Part shown: piece after piece, positions 1 through 9,483 of the stretch | Position numbering within the stretch: the first letter of the stretch is position 1 | Layout of the letters: each line of letters begins with the position of its first letter | Assembly (NCBI RefSeq): GCF_034087045.1 | Contig: NZ_CP139247.1 | Coordinates: forward strand, 5,854,001 to 5,918,000 | DNA length: 64,000 nt | Origin: Chitinophaga sancti | GTDB lineage: Bacteria > Bacteroidota > Bacteroidia > Chitinophagales > Chitinophagaceae | Reading direction: 5' to 3' | Position numbers and translations under genes: made by a program | Notes under the pieces: generated by a model | What the model saw: only the letters and a program-made list of their open reading frames with translations | Told to the model about the DNA's origin: nothing | Database searches by the model: none

Positions 1-944
1 AAAGGGCCATTGCTGTTAAAGTACTCAGGATCAGCACCTCCCTCTTTATGAGGACCATTATCACTGGTAAAGAAGATGTAAGTATTGTCATCCAACCCCA
101 ATTGTTTGATAAGTGCCTGAATCTGACCCACATTCTGATCCAGTTTGGTAACCATGGCTGCAAATGCAGCATGCGGGTTTTGCTGACTACGATATGTTCC
201 CCCATTCTGCACATACGGCGTTTCAGGCCCAAGTTTAGAACTTCCATCTGGGTTCAGCCACTGCTGCATGTCCTTTTTGGGAGCAGCCAGTTCGGCATGC
301 GGCACTGTAATAGAAAGATATAAAAAGAACGGTTTGTCCTTATTTTCATTGATAAATGAATAAGCATGCTCCATAATCTCATCGTGGGTATACACGGTGG
401 TATCATGTTTTATCTTACTGATCTTGCCTGCTTTCACCTGATAGAGGTAATTCGTATAATAATCATGTGCATGCCCCTGATTGAGGTAACCATAGAACTC
501 GTCGAAACCTTTAATCTCTGGTGAGCCCGTCGTTCCCATCTCGCCTAAGCCCCATTTGCCAAACATACCGGTGGCATAGCCATTTTGCTGCAACACCTGA
601 GCCAGGGTACTATCCTGCGGCCGTAATGGCAACCGGGTATTACCCCGGATATAAGAATGCCCCATATTCTTACCCGTTAGTAAGGCATAACGACTGGGTG
701 CACATACCGTATTGCCGGAATAAAAGCGGGTAAACCGAATTCCCTCTGCCCCCAGGTTATCAATATTTGGGGTGGGAATCGGGCTCTTTGGGTTAAACGA
801 TGTGAGGTTCCCATAGCCCAGATCATCTGCCAGGATAAATATGATATTCGGCCGGTCCGAATGTTTCTTTTGCTGTGCCATGGCGGTTATGGAGGTGGTA
901 AGCAACCACCCTGACAACAGGATCCTGTAAAAGCGACGTTGCAT
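1..944 (-). CDS. Sulfatase (arylsulfatase family, S1), C-terminus cut by window edge
   Basis: Reads leftward off the window, so only the N-terminal ~314 residues are seen. The start is the ATG at 944, followed by a signal peptide ending near AMAQ (residue 24), which predicts export to the periplasm or beyond. Motifs seen: NIIFILADD (residues 33-41, metal-binding Asp pair) and CAPSR at residues 81-85, the C-x-P-S-R signature whose cysteine is converted to formylglycine in type I sulfatases; later ITVPHAEL and FFTSDNGPH, further metal-site segments. The family hydrolyses sulfate esters, here probably on sulfated glycans; substrate cannot be told. An anaerobic-type or FGE maturase would be needed elsewhere. 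Family certain, substrate unknown. Confidence 0.93.
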   Translation of the reverse strand, partial: MQRRFYRILLSGWLLTTSITAMAQQKKHSDRPNIIFILADDLGYGNLTSFNPKSPIPTPNIDNLGAEGIRFTRFYSGNTVCAPSRYALLTGKNMGHSYIRGNTRLPLRPQDSTLAQVLQQNGYATGMFGKWGLGEMGTTGSPEIKGFDEFYGYLNQGHAHDYYTNYLYQVKAGKISKIKHDTTVYTHDEIMEHAYSFINENKDKPFFLYLSITVPHAELAAPKKDMQQWLNPDGSSKLGPETPYVQNGGTYRSQQNPHAAFAAMVTKLDQNVGQIQALIKQLGLDDNTYIFFTSDNGPHKEGGADPEYFNSNGP

Positions 945-1168
945 AGTTTCTTATTTTCTGGTGACTAATGTACAAAAACCTACTAAACCGATAGACTAAT
1001 AATTTATGAGCGGTTACCCCCCAGAATTGTAAATAATTTAATCAGAAAGGTACCGTATCAGATACTTTTTTTATATTTGATATATTTTCGTTTCAATTGT
1101 CTTAAATTCATATCGCCCTCAGTGTCAAGGTTTATAGAGGTTATGTGAATGGTTTAAATCAATAGAAA

Positions 1169-1639
1169 ATGATGGTGAGATACTATGCAATATTTGGAGA
1201 TGGAAGTTACAGTCCTTTACATTCACTGGAATCAATCTCCATACTCCCGGAATATTCCTACATACTGATGACAACAGATACACTGAAACCAAACGGATAT
1301 GTGGAATCTACAACTTATCAATTTGTAAACAAAAAAGGTGATGTGGAGTTGCTTCGGATCAACAACTGGGAATTGCTGTACATTAGCCCATGGACGCATA
1401 GTTCCGATGGTCTACGCTATTGCCTGTACAACCATATGACCAAAACGGCCCACGAATTTTTTGGCGAAGAAACAGGCCTTCACTTTTTTAAACACGATCT
1501 GTTTCCTAAACTCAGGGAGCTATCCATTATCTCCGATTACAATCAATACTTACTCAGTGAGAAAGTAGATCTGCTGGAGGTGGAGCTGACTGAGTTAAGG
1601 AGAAGACTGTATGAACTGGAAAAGGTATTGCGGAAGTAA
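1169..1639 (+). CDS. Hypothetical protein with C-terminal coiled coil
   Basis: I do not recognise this 156-residue protein. It has no signal peptide or membrane segment. Residues 1-120 look like a mixed alpha/beta domain rich in Tyr and Phe; the last ~30 residues (SEKVDLLEVELTELRRRLYELEKVLRK) form a leucine heptad pattern typical of a short coiled coil, suggesting oligomerisation. Two ATGs lie in tandem at 1169 and 1172. The sequence TATATTTG at 1072-1079 fits the Bacteroidota -7 box TAnnTTTG, but no clear -33 element is visible. It stands alone: the sulfatase upstream is divergent and the aminopeptidase downstream is convergent with only 17 bases between. Confidence 0.7.
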   Translation: MMVRYYAIFGDGSYSPLHSLESISILPEYSYILMTTDTLKPNGYVESTTYQFVNKKGDVELLRINNWELLYISPWTHSSDGLRYCLYNHMTKTAHEFFGEETGLHFFKHDLFPKLRELSIISDYNQYLLSEKVDLLEVELTELRRRLYELEKVLRK

Positions 1640-1656
1640 AGGTGATCATTTCGGGA

Positions 1657-3192
1657 TCAAAAACTCATATCCGCCAGCAGGTTCGTATCCGGATCCAACC
1701 AAATACCGGCAGGCTTTGTCACTGCTGGTATGATGACGGTGGTGACCTTATCCTTCACTAATATTGTCTGCACAGGCTTTGATTTATCCAGCGTATATTC
1801 CAGCGGAAACTCAAACAAAGGCGTCTGCTGCTGAATCACTTCCAATTTTACCGCATGGATATTCTCATTGTAACTCATATTCACCTGCAGCTTCGGTATA
1901 GCTGTCGTATATAACCACTGTGTAAAGAAGCCTTTCAGATCCTGCCCACTTATTTTCTCCATCTCCTTTCTGAAATCATCTGTATCTGCATTGCGTCCGT
2001 TAAAGTCTTTAAAATACTGGCGGATGCCTTTCCAGAAAAGCTCATCCCCCAACTTTCTCCTTAACATATGTAATACCCACCCTCCTCTTTCGTAGCTATT
2101 CTCATTCAGCAACTGCATGTAATTACTATGTACGGTCGTATCTACTACGGGTGTCTTCCTTTTTTTTGCAAATTCAATGATATTTGCTTTGTCTTCTTTC
2201 AAAGAAGCCCGAAGGGTATCCACCCCATAAGTATGCTCCATATATAACAGCGTCATATAAGTAGCAAAACCCTCGCTCAGCCATAAATGTCGCCAGTCCG
2301 TCTCTGTAATCGCATCGCCAAACCACTGATGAGCAATTTCATGTGCCAGTAATGATTCCAGGCCGGGATATTCAGGTGATTTCTCTGCATAAAAGATTGC
2401 CCCGGCATTTTCCATCCCCCCAAAAATCGTCTTAGATTGAATATTCGCCAGCTTTTCAAACTGAAAAGGACCTACCTGCTGAATGAAATAAGGGAGAATA
2501 TTCGTAGCCCTTGCATATCCCTGATGGCTGGAATCTTCATGGAAAACATAACTGTATACAGGGATCTTTCCCACATCACCGGAATGCGTAACTGAAAAAT
2601 CTGCTGCTGCAATAGCCATTACTTTTATAGGTAGTGGTACCTTCTCATCATATACCGTTCTCTTTAACTGACCAGGTAGATTGGTTTCTGAAACACGCAC
2701 TCCATTCGCTACCACGGTATAATGATCAGGCGCTGTAACAGTAAACGTCACGGTCGCCTTATCTGATGGATGATCTATACAAGGCAGCCACTGATGCGCT
2801 CTGTCAGGCCAATGATCTGTAAAGAAAGTTCTATCTCCGTATTTATTTTTAGAAATGAACAGCCCATCTTTTGGCGTGCCAGAATAAATCACCGTATACG
2901 CTCCCTTCTCTCCTGCTCTCGCATTCACTTTTATATAGAGGGCATTCAAATCCTGTTCGTAATCCAGCAATTTATTATCTGCATGTACCCCACTTACATT
3001 CATTCCTGCCAGATCAATTTTTAACCGGGTCGTATTTTGCAAATACTTTACGGCAATCGTCACCCTCCCCTCTATCCGATTCGTCGTATCATTCAGCGTC
3101 AGATCTATATCGTAATGCTGTACGTCTATCTGCTGTGCTTTTGCCCCTGTGAACCATAAAGCACACAGACATAGAAAAAATCCATTCTTCAT
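1657..3192 (-). CDS. M1 family zinc aminopeptidase, secreted
   Basis: 511 residues with a signal peptide ending near residue 19 (GAKAQ). The gluzincin signature is complete: exopeptidase motif GGMENAG at 258-264, HEIAH at 284-288 and the third zinc ligand Glu307 in WLSEGFATY. It should remove N-terminal residues from peptides in the periplasm or outside. Length is shorter than full PepN-type enzymes (~850) because the long C-terminal helical domain is absent, as is usual for the compact Bacteroidota M1 group. It lies 10 bases downstream of the YjbQ-like gene and probably ends a three-gene transcript (lipoprotein, YjbQ-like, M1). Confidence 0.93.
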   Translation of the reverse strand: MKNGFFLCLCALWFTGAKAQQIDVQHYDIDLTLNDTTNRIEGRVTIAVKYLQNTTRLKIDLAGMNVSGVHADNKLLDYEQDLNALYIKVNARAGEKGAYTVIYSGTPKDGLFISKNKYGDRTFFTDHWPDRAHQWLPCIDHPSDKATVTFTVTAPDHYTVVANGVRVSETNLPGQLKRTVYDEKVPLPIKVMAIAAADFSVTHSGDVGKIPVYSYVFHEDSSHQGYARATNILPYFIQQVGPFQFEKLANIQSKTIFGGMENAGAIFYAEKSPEYPGLESLLAHEIAHQWFGDAITETDWRHLWLSEGFATYMTLLYMEHTYGVDTLRASLKEDKANIIEFAKKRKTPVVDTTVHSNYMQLLNENSYERGGWVLHMLRRKLGDELFWKGIRQYFKDFNGRNADTDDFRKEMEKISGQDLKGFFTQWLYTTAIPKLQVNMSYNENIHAVKLEVIQQQTPLFEFPLEYTLDKSKPVQTILVKDKVTTVIIPAVTKPAGIWLDPDTNLLADMSF

Positions 3193-3202
3193 AATAGATA
3201 AT

Positions 3203-3625
3203 TTATTCTCCCCAAATTGTAATCACTAAACTTCTCGCCCCACCATAATCGCGGTGTTCGCACAAGTAAATACCCTGCCATGTACCTAAATTAAACCGGC
3301 CATTGGTTACAGGTATCATCACCGAACTCCCCAACATAGCGGCTTTCAGGTGCGCAGGCATATCATCCGGCCCCTCGTCGTTGTGCTCGTAATCCGGGTC
3401 ATTTTCAGGCACGGCTTTATTAAAGTAAGTTTCGAAATCTATTCTTACTGTCGGGTCAGCATTTTCATTGATGGTCAATGAAGCAGAAGTATGCTGGATG
3501 AATACCTGGCACATGCCCGTCTTCACCTCCCTTAGTTGCGGAATAGCCTGCAATACTTCGGATGTAATCAGATGAAATCCACGGGCTCTGGCGCGTAGTT
3601 GTATCGATGCCTGGTACATTTTCAT
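3203..3625 (-). CDS. YjbQ/UPF0047 family protein (secondary thiamine-phosphate synthase enzyme)
   Basis: 140 residues, the usual family length. Recognisable segments are the TGMCQVFIQHTSASL stretch (about 46-60), the NENADP segment, and near the end GTWQGIYLCEHRD. E. coli YjbQ is reported to have weak thiamine-phosphate synthase activity, but the true role of the family is unsettled, so only the family is firm. Cytoplasmic, no signal. The start ATG at 3625 gives MKMYQASIQL. Tightly placed between a lipoprotein gene (20 bases upstream) and the M1 aminopeptidase (10 bases downstream), without obvious functional link. Confidence 0.9.
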   Translation of the reverse strand: MKMYQASIQLRARARGFHLITSEVLQAIPQLREVKTGMCQVFIQHTSASLTINENADPTVRIDFETYFNKAVPENDPDYEHNDEGPDDMPAHLKAAMLGSSVMIPVTNGRFNLGTWQGIYLCEHRDYGGARSLVITIWGE

Positions 3626-3645
3626 GCACCGAAATTAAGTCATTA

Positions 3646-4062
3646 CTACTTTACTTTTATATACTTCTCTATGATTTCGTGATCTACACCCGCGCCCTCT
3701 ACCTTTTCAATACCTTTCTGGATGAGGGTATCACCATGTAGACTCACGGTAAAAGTAAAGACGCCCCCCTCCCAGTTTTTGTTATTATAAAAGTCAAGGT
3801 GCTCTGTATACTGGTCACCACTCAGCGTATACCGGCCTCCACCTGCATCGAATGTACCGCCGTGGTTTAAGAAGGCAAAATGCGTGTCGTTGATTATCTT
3901 GATCATCTCCTGATCTTTGGTGTAGTCCGTTACAGTTGTATCGCCCCTGGCAATGGAGGCGTGAGATAAGAGTTTCCAGGTGCCATTTAACCAACCGGAG
4001 CCTGAAGTGGATGCTGGCTGACAGGCAAATAATAACATGGAAAAAAGCAATAAATATTTCAT
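3646..4062 (-). CDS. Small lipoprotein, unknown function
   Basis: 138 residues beginning MKYLLLFSMLLFAC: a short lipoprotein signal with Cys14 as the acylated residue. After a Ser/Gly linker comes WLNGTWKLLSHASI, resembling the first strand of small lipocalin-like domains that bear GTWKL near the start (DUF4440/DUF5004-like folds); this is resemblance only. The remainder alternates strands and turns, compatible with a small beta-barrel on the inner face of the outer membrane. Likely first gene of a transcript with the YjbQ-like and M1 genes. Confidence 0.75.
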   Translation of the reverse strand: MKYLLLFSMLLFACQPASTSGSGWLNGTWKLLSHASIARGDTTVTDYTKDQEMIKIINDTHFAFLNHGGTFDAGGGRYTLSGDQYTEHLDFYNNKNWEGGVFTFTVSLHGDTLIQKGIEKVEGAGVDHEIIEKYIKVK

Positions 4063-4075
4063 ACGACAATATAAT

Positions 4076-4117
4076 AAAAAGAGCCTGTATCAAAAAAACA
4101 AGATACAAGCTCTTTTT
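4076..4117. terminator. Hairpin terminator, works on both strands
   Basis: Inverted repeat AAAAAGAGCcTGTATC / GATACAaGCTCTTTTT with a ~10-base A-rich loop and a run of T on either strand. It sits directly after the GH18 gene stop (minus strand) and upstream of the lipoprotein gene, so it most likely ends the GH18 transcript. Confidence 0.8.
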
Positions 4118-4121
4118 AGAA

Positions 4122-5063
4122 CTACTGCTTTAAATGCCGGATGATATGCTGCGTATAACTCACATCTTTTGTAATGTTCCCATTTGCATCTTTATGATGA
4201 TAGCTACATCCAAACACAAACTCCATCATACCCGAACCCGGGAATGCCATTCTCAATGTATCGGCAATCTTCACCTCCTCTCCTGTAGGTGTAGCCTGTC
4301 CTGCAGTGATCGCACAACCTTGCCCTACTCCTATTAATACATTTTTCACATCCCCGATTGCCGCACTGTAAGACTTCACTATACTCCGTACCTGTTTCGC
4401 TGTGTTCCAGTACGACATCGTCATTACATAATCAATATACTTGTTTGTACGTTTGATCTGCGCAATGTTATTATTGTTATAATCCACTACTGACAAGATC
4501 CTGCCTGTCTTTGAATCTGGTCCCAGGTATTTACCCAAAGCAATCACGCCACTATCTATATTCCTTGTTGTCGCACCACTATATTCAAGGTCCAGATCTA
4601 CCCCATCCAGTTGCCATTTGTCCAGTGAATCTTTTACAATCGATGCCATCTTAGCCGCTTCTGTACCAGATAAATTGACCATATTGCCGGAGAAAGATGT
4701 ACATACAATGCGGACACCTTTTTTCTGCAATGCATGCGCCTTTGTCAATACATCATTCCAGTCATTATAACCAGACACTCCCCTGTGCTCAAATTCCCAG
4801 CTACCATCGGATGTTTTACCTATCCCAAGGGTAAATATATTCACCACATCCACGCTATCCGGAATAGCATCCAAAGGTCCTACATCATTGCGGTCATAGC
4901 AGCAACCACCCCAGTATTCCACCATGAGCGGGCGGGCTGTCAGCGTATTAGGCGTATCGACATCCACCGGATTCGTAGTCGTCGTATGCTCTTTTTTACA
5001 ATAGGCCATCAGGAAAATCAGGAAGAACAAGAGTCGTGGAAAATTAACAGAATTACGTTTCAT
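4122..5063 (-). CDS. GH18-family lipoprotein, endo-beta-N-acetylglucosaminidase/chitinase-like
   Basis: 313 residues. Lipoprotein signal with Cys22 (LMAYC), then a Thr-rich linker and a TIM-barrel domain. The GH18 catalytic motif DxxDxDxE is intact: DGVDLDLE at 153-160 with Glu160 as acid/base; the barrel strand SxGG is replaced by CTSFSGNM (about 121-128), and MTMSYWN matches the MxYD strand with Trp/Asn where many chitinases have Tyr-Asp. These features are closer to single-domain bacterial endo-N-acetylglucosaminidases of the EndoS/EndoF kind than to true chitinases. Predicted to sit on the cell surface or periplasmic face and cut N-glycans or chitin-like chains. Flanked by its own terminators. 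Confidence 0.85.
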   Translation of the reverse strand: MKRNSVNFPRLLFFLIFLMAYCKKEHTTTTNPVDVDTPNTLTARPLMVEYWGGCCYDRNDVGPLDAIPDSVDVVNIFTLGIGKTSDGSWEFEHRGVSGYNDWNDVLTKAHALQKKGVRIVCTSFSGNMVNLSGTEAAKMASIVKDSLDKWQLDGVDLDLEYSGATTRNIDSGVIALGKYLGPDSKTGRILSVVDYNNNNIAQIKRTNKYIDYVMTMSYWNTAKQVRSIVKSYSAAIGDVKNVLIGVGQGCAITAGQATPTGEEVKIADTLRMAFPGSGMMEFVFGCSYHHKDANGNITKDVSYTQHIIRHLKQ

Positions 5064-5091
5064 GGTACAGTACCTTTTTTGAATAAATGAA

Positions 5092-5130
5092 AAAGAGCTA
5101 ACACCAGCTTTTTGCTGGTATTAGCTCTTA
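5092..5130. terminator. Strong hairpin terminator
   Basis: Arms AAGAGCTAAcACCAGC and GCTGGTaTTAGCTCTT around a TTTT loop; nearly perfect. Lies between the convergently read-through pair of minus-strand genes, downstream of the 5201-6124 gene and upstream of the GH18 gene. Confidence 0.85.
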
Positions 5131-5200
5131 TGCTTTGGAAAAAGAATTGTAACCAATGAAAACGCAACGCACAAAATATTTATGCGCAGCGATTCAAAAA

Positions 5201-6124
5201 TTATTTTATAGGAATAGATTTTGTCTTTGTAACAATGTCATCTTCCGTAAGCTCACTATAATGTATAATCACATTCCCCGGTTTCTTCGGATCTTTCTGA
5301 ATCACCTTCACCCCCTGCTCCCACTGATTACAATGGGTCGAGATTACAGGCACCGCATCTATCCACTTCCCGTTCTTCAATGTAAATACATGGTAGCCAC
5401 TCCAGCAGCTGGTCCACCATTGCGGGTTAATGCCAATCTCATCCTTCCCGTCATTATTCAGATCTCCTAATATATCCACGCCCCCGTTCAGACAGTTGAC
5501 TAACCTGATTTCCGGAATTGATTTATTAGAGAAACGTATATAAGATGTACAACTATCATCCAGACAAGACATCTCCCGGGTAGTATCGATAGGTGCCGGT
5601 ACCAGGTACGCATATTCCTTTACACCGTCCCCATCCGCATCACAAGGTACGGCCCCTTTGGCCTTCCATTTCCTTTTCTCCACATTCGCATCTGTAGTAA
5701 GGTCGCTTTCCACGGTGATCTTCCACGCATTGGCTATCTGATGAAATACGAGATAAGATGCATAAGTTTTAGTAGTACCATTAGTAGTAACCGCCTTGTC
5801 AAAACTACATTTCACATCTCCGTTATCCAGGGTTTCTGTTTTCACGGTGCCGGCAATCTGCTGATCTAAACCTGGGTACTTTTTAAAGATGGAGAGTTTA
5901 CCGGCTATGCAATCCTGCTTTTTCATTTTGGTGCCATAAAACAAAACTTCACTATCATAAAAAAAAATGAGTGTTCCAATATCCTGTTTGTTGTTGGCTG
6001 TATTCCATTCCAGGACTAACGTAGCGGGATCTTTGGCCTGTTGGGCATTTGCGTGGTAATAAGACAGGCATGGCAGGCAAAGGAGTAAACGAACGAAAAA
6101 TTTCACTTGACTTAATTTATCCAT
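5201..6124 (-). CDS. Secreted protein, NTF2-like N-terminus plus aspartate-rich repeat region
   Basis: 307 residues with an N-terminal export signal (hydrophobic 9-22, NAQ near 28). Residues ~30-145 resemble an NTF2-like/SnoaL fold (WNTANNKQDIGTLIFFYD, later SYLVFHQIANAWKITVESDL). The second half carries DADGDGVKEYAY and DLNNDGKDEIG, each like an FG-GAP/VCBS or dockerin-type calcium loop. Function unknown; a calcium-stabilised extracellular role is inference. Monocistronic, with a terminator just beyond its end. Confidence 0.72.
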   Translation of the reverse strand: MDKLSQVKFFVRLLLCLPCLSYYHANAQQAKDPATLVLEWNTANNKQDIGTLIFFYDSEVLFYGTKMKKQDCIAGKLSIFKKYPGLDQQIAGTVKTETLDNGDVKCSFDKAVTTNGTTKTYASYLVFHQIANAWKITVESDLTTDANVEKRKWKAKGAVPCDADGDGVKEYAYLVPAPIDTTREMSCLDDSCTSYIRFSNKSIPEIRLVNCLNGGVDILGDLNNDGKDEIGINPQWWTSCWSGYHVFTLKNGKWIDAVPVISTHCNQWEQGVKVIQKDPKKPGNVIIHYSELTEDDIVTKTKSIPIK

Positions 6125-6310
6125 GTAAAGTACAAATAAATTAAATAGGATAAAATGTACTGCATTGAAATTTCAAACAATTAATGTACATTCACTTACC
6201 CTTGAAACCCGTAGCATCAGAATAACCACCAATAGCGCAATCTGTGTTTTTTGAAGACCTATACAAAAGAGACCAGGACCAAAATTCAATAATTGTTAAA
6301 CCAAAACTAC

Positions 6311-7807
6311 ATGAAGAAAAATCTATTGCTATTTTCATTCCCCCTCTTACTGTTAATGTTGCTGGCATCCTGTTCCAAAGACGCTCAGGAAGTCAAACTC
6401 GCCAAAGGGCTTGCCACCACCCCAAAACAAGACAGAGGATTTTTGATTCTTACTGAGCAAAATGTCGATCAGAACGACATCTCAACAGCACTTTCTAATC
6501 TCGGCGTAAAGCGTTTTGTATTCAAAGAATCCAATAAAGAATTGGGTCTCATTCGTGTACAAACTCCTGATCCGTCCTTTCCTGAAAAAGCAAGGAAAGT
6601 ACCCGGTGTTCAATCTGTATCAATTGACCTGGTACAGAACTGGCGCCTGCCTGAGCGAAATTTCCGTTCTTCTATTCCTTACAGCACAAACGCCCCGTCT
6701 ACTGTCAATGCTAAATCAAGTGCCAGTGCCCTTACAGACAGATACAGCTTTCTGCAATGGGGTCTTCAGGCAGTTCATGCACCCGAAGCATGGGCCAAAG
6801 GTTACAAAGGCGCTGGTGTAAAGGTAGCCGTACTCGATGGCGGGTTCCTGCTCAACAACCCCGAAATCAAGCCTAACATTATTCTCACCCACAGTTTCGT
6901 GGAAGGTGAAGAAGTCCAGTACCATGGCGAAGAAGGCTTTAGCCACGGTAGCCACGTAGCCGGTACCATCGCCGCCGTGAAAGATTCCAATGGCGTAGCC
7001 GGTGTAGCTCCGGAAGCTAAACTGATACTCGTAAAAGTATTGTCCGACGCCGGTACAGGTGCCTTTTCCAGCATCATCGACGGTATCTTCTATGCCACTA
7101 ACCATGGCGCTAAGGTTATCAACATGAGCCTGGGTGGTGAACTGCCCCTCAAGACATTCGTAGATGACAACGGTACGCCCGACGATCCATCTGACGATTA
7201 CGTAGTGGAATATGACCGCGACGTAAAAGAACTGATCACCGCTATTAACAGAGCCACCCTGTACGCTACCCTCAAGGGTACTACAGTGATCGCTGCTGCT
7301 GGTAACGATGGATACAACTACGATGTAGAAAAACGCTTTATTACCTACCCTGCAGCAGCATTAGGTGTACTGGCTATTTCCTCTACCGGTCCGCTGGGCT
7401 GGGGTATTAACCAGGATACGTCTCTCTACATCCCATCTATCTTTACCAATTATGGTAAGAACTTTATTCACTATGCCGCTCCAGGCGGTAACTACACACT
7501 GCCTCCAAATACCACCGTTGTGAACGTAGGAGGTATCATCAACTACGAATACGTATTCGACTTTGTCTTCAATATCGGTTACTGGGATGAAGCTTCTGCC
7601 ACCTACTACTATGGCTGGTCAGCCGGTACCAGTATGGCTTCGCCACATGCTGCGGCTGTAGCTGCGCTGATTTACAACAAATATCCGTACGCCAATCCAT
7701 TGCTGGTAGACCTGATCCTGAAAGCATCGTCTGCTGATTATGGTACTCCGGGTAAGGATAAGTACTTCGGTGATGGTGAAGTAAACGCCGCGAAGGCTGT
7801 CCGCTAA
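6311..7807 (+). CDS. Subtilisin-like serine protease (S8), lipoprotein
   Basis: 498 residues from the ATG at 6311; a TTG six codons upstream is in frame but would put residues before a good lipoprotein signal (MKKNLLLF..LLASC, Cys21). Residues ~40-110 form an inhibitor-I9-like propeptide. Catalytic triad: Asp176 in VAVLDGG, His212 in SHGSHVAGT, Ser441 in GTSMASPHAA; oxyanion Asn332 in AAAGNDG. An inserted acidic loop DDNGTPDDPSDD (about 285-296) may bind calcium. Outer-membrane anchored extracellular or periplasmic endoprotease. Single gene followed by a terminator; the neighbour GH29 is separately promoted. Confidence 0.95.
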   Translation: MKKNLLLFSFPLLLLMLLASCSKDAQEVKLAKGLATTPKQDRGFLILTEQNVDQNDISTALSNLGVKRFVFKESNKELGLIRVQTPDPSFPEKARKVPGVQSVSIDLVQNWRLPERNFRSSIPYSTNAPSTVNAKSSASALTDRYSFLQWGLQAVHAPEAWAKGYKGAGVKVAVLDGGFLLNNPEIKPNIILTHSFVEGEEVQYHGEEGFSHGSHVAGTIAAVKDSNGVAGVAPEAKLILVKVLSDAGTGAFSSIIDGIFYATNHGAKVINMSLGGELPLKTFVDDNGTPDDPSDDYVVEYDRDVKELITAINRATLYATLKGTTVIAAAGNDGYNYDVEKRFITYPAAALGVLAISSTGPLGWGINQDTSLYIPSIFTNYGKNFIHYAAPGGNYTLPPNTTVVNVGGIINYEYVFDFVFNIGYWDEASATYYYGWSAGTSMASPHAAAVAALIYNKYPYANPLLVDLILKASSADYGTPGKDKYFGDGEVNAAKAVR

Positions 7808-7840
7808 AGACTAACCATTTACATATATACACCCAAATGA

Positions 7841-7875
7841 AAACGCTTTTGCCAGTGGCAGAAGCGTTTTTTTCT
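7841..7875 (+). terminator. Rho-independent terminator
   Basis: Stem AAACGCTTTTGCCA / GGCAgAAGCGTTT with a two-base loop followed by a T run, 34 bases after the protease stop codon. Confidence 0.88.
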
Positions 7876-7961
7876 TTTAATATCAATATCAGGTAAAATA
7901 TGCGCAATCAATCCGTGAAGATTCCGCATATTACAGCCTGAAATAAAATCAGGTCGAATAC

Positions 7962-9377
7962 ATGAAGAAAACAATCGTTGCTTGCTCCGTTTTATTTGCA
8001 GCTATGCTGTCTGTAAAACAAGCAACAGCCCAGGAAACTGATGGCTTGCACCACATGTCCAAGGAGTATGTAGCTCCCACCGATCCGCTTGTGATCCGTA
8101 AACTGGATAAATGGCAGGACCAACGCTTTGGCTTATTTATGCACTGGGGTCCCTATACCCTTTGGGAAGAAGTAGAAAGCTGGAGCATTTGCCCTGATGA
8201 CTGGGTGGTGAGAAAAGGCCCTTACTCCGCTGATTACAACGTATATCGCGAAGCTTATGAAAAATTACCGAATGAATTCAACCCGGTAGATTTTAACCCG
8301 CAAAAGTGGGCAGATGCCGCTAAGAACGCAGGCATGCGCTATGTGGTATTCACCACCAAACACCACGATGGTTTCTGTATGTTCGATACGAAACAAACGG
8401 ACTACAAAATCACCGCTCCGAATGTACCTTTCTCAAAGAATCCAAAAGCGAATATCGCCAAGGAGATCTTCGACACTTTCCGAAAGGACAGTTTCATGAT
8501 CGGTGCTTACTTTTCCAAACCAGACTGGCATAGCCAGGATTTCTGGTGGAAATACTACCCGGTAATGGGTCGTAACACAAACTACAATATCAAAATGTAC
8601 CCTGAAAAATGGGCCGCATTTAAAGAATATACTTACCGCCAGATCGAAGAACTGATGACCAACTATGGTAAGATCGACATCCTCTGGCTGGATGGTGGCT
8701 GGGTAAGACCAGGAGGCAAACAGGAAATCGATATGCCTAAGATCGCTGCCATGGGTCGTAAAAATCAGCCAGGCCTGATCGTAGTAGACAGAGAAGTACC
8801 CGGTGAATTCGAGAACTATGCAACGCCTGAACAAACGCTTCCTGAAAAACCACTCCCGTACCCATGGGAAACCTGTATGTCTATGGGCGACAGCTGGACG
8901 TATACCCATACCGACCAGATGAAGTCTTCCCTGAAACTGGTAACCCTGCTGGTAAAGATTGTATCAAGAGGTGGTAACTTCCTGCTGAACATCGGCCCAA
9001 GCGCGAAAGGTGACTGGACACCACAGGCTTATGAAAGACTGGCTGACATTGGTGCATGGATGAAGATCAACGGCGAAGGTATTCATGCTTCCCGTCCGGT
9101 AGCTCCATACTCTGATAACAATGTGTACTATACACAGGCGAAAGACAGCTCTGCTACTTACGCCTTTTACACGTCCGACAGCGATGTGGTGAAACTGCCT
9201 GAGACAGTGGCTTTCACGATCGAAACACCTGCTAAGATCAAACGTGTTTCCCTGCTGGGTACCAAAGCTAAACTGAGCTGGAAACTCAACAATGGCAAAC
9301 TTGAAATTAAAATACCTAAGAATTTACAACAACAAAGTGGCCTGAAATACGCCGCTGCGTTCAAAGTAGAAGCTTAA
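7962..9377 (+). CDS. Alpha-L-fucosidase, GH29, secreted
   Basis: 471 residues with a signal peptide (cleavage after ATA/Q, ~residue 24). Family GH29 barrel motifs: FGLFMHWGPYTLWEE (56-70), TTKHHDGFCMFDT (131-143) and the nucleophile strand DILWLDGGW with Asp244. C-terminal ~90 residues form the small beta-sandwich. It removes alpha-linked L-fucose from glycoconjugates; with the sulfatase and GH18 nearby it fits degradation of sulfated or fucosylated glycans, although the genes are not one operon. The acid/base residue of GH29 varies and cannot be fixed by eye. Confidence 0.94.
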   Translation: MKKTIVACSVLFAAMLSVKQATAQETDGLHHMSKEYVAPTDPLVIRKLDKWQDQRFGLFMHWGPYTLWEEVESWSICPDDWVVRKGPYSADYNVYREAYEKLPNEFNPVDFNPQKWADAAKNAGMRYVVFTTKHHDGFCMFDTKQTDYKITAPNVPFSKNPKANIAKEIFDTFRKDSFMIGAYFSKPDWHSQDFWWKYYPVMGRNTNYNIKMYPEKWAAFKEYTYRQIEELMTNYGKIDILWLDGGWVRPGGKQEIDMPKIAAMGRKNQPGLIVVDREVPGEFENYATPEQTLPEKPLPYPWETCMSMGDSWTYTHTDQMKSSLKLVTLLVKIVSRGGNFLLNIGPSAKGDWTPQAYERLADIGAWMKINGEGIHASRPVAPYSDNNVYYTQAKDSSATYAFYTSDSDVVKLPETVAFTIETPAKIKRVSLLGTKAKLSWKLNNGKLEIKIPKNLQQQSGLKYAAAFKVEA

Positions 9378-9381
9378 TAAA

Positions 9382-9435
9382 AATGTTTTTTTTTCTGAAA
9401 GAGAGTTGAATTCTCTTTCAGAAAAAAAAAACATT
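9382..9435. terminator. Long hairpin terminator
   Basis: Perfect arms AATG-T9-CTGAAAGAGA and TCTCTTTCAG-A10-CATT around GTTGAAT. The T9 and A9 tracts at the two ends make it active in both directions; it ends the fucosidase transcript. Confidence 0.9.
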
Positions 9436-9483
9436 CATGAAAGAAGTAATTCTCCAACTGAGAATGAAAAACATTTTCAAAGA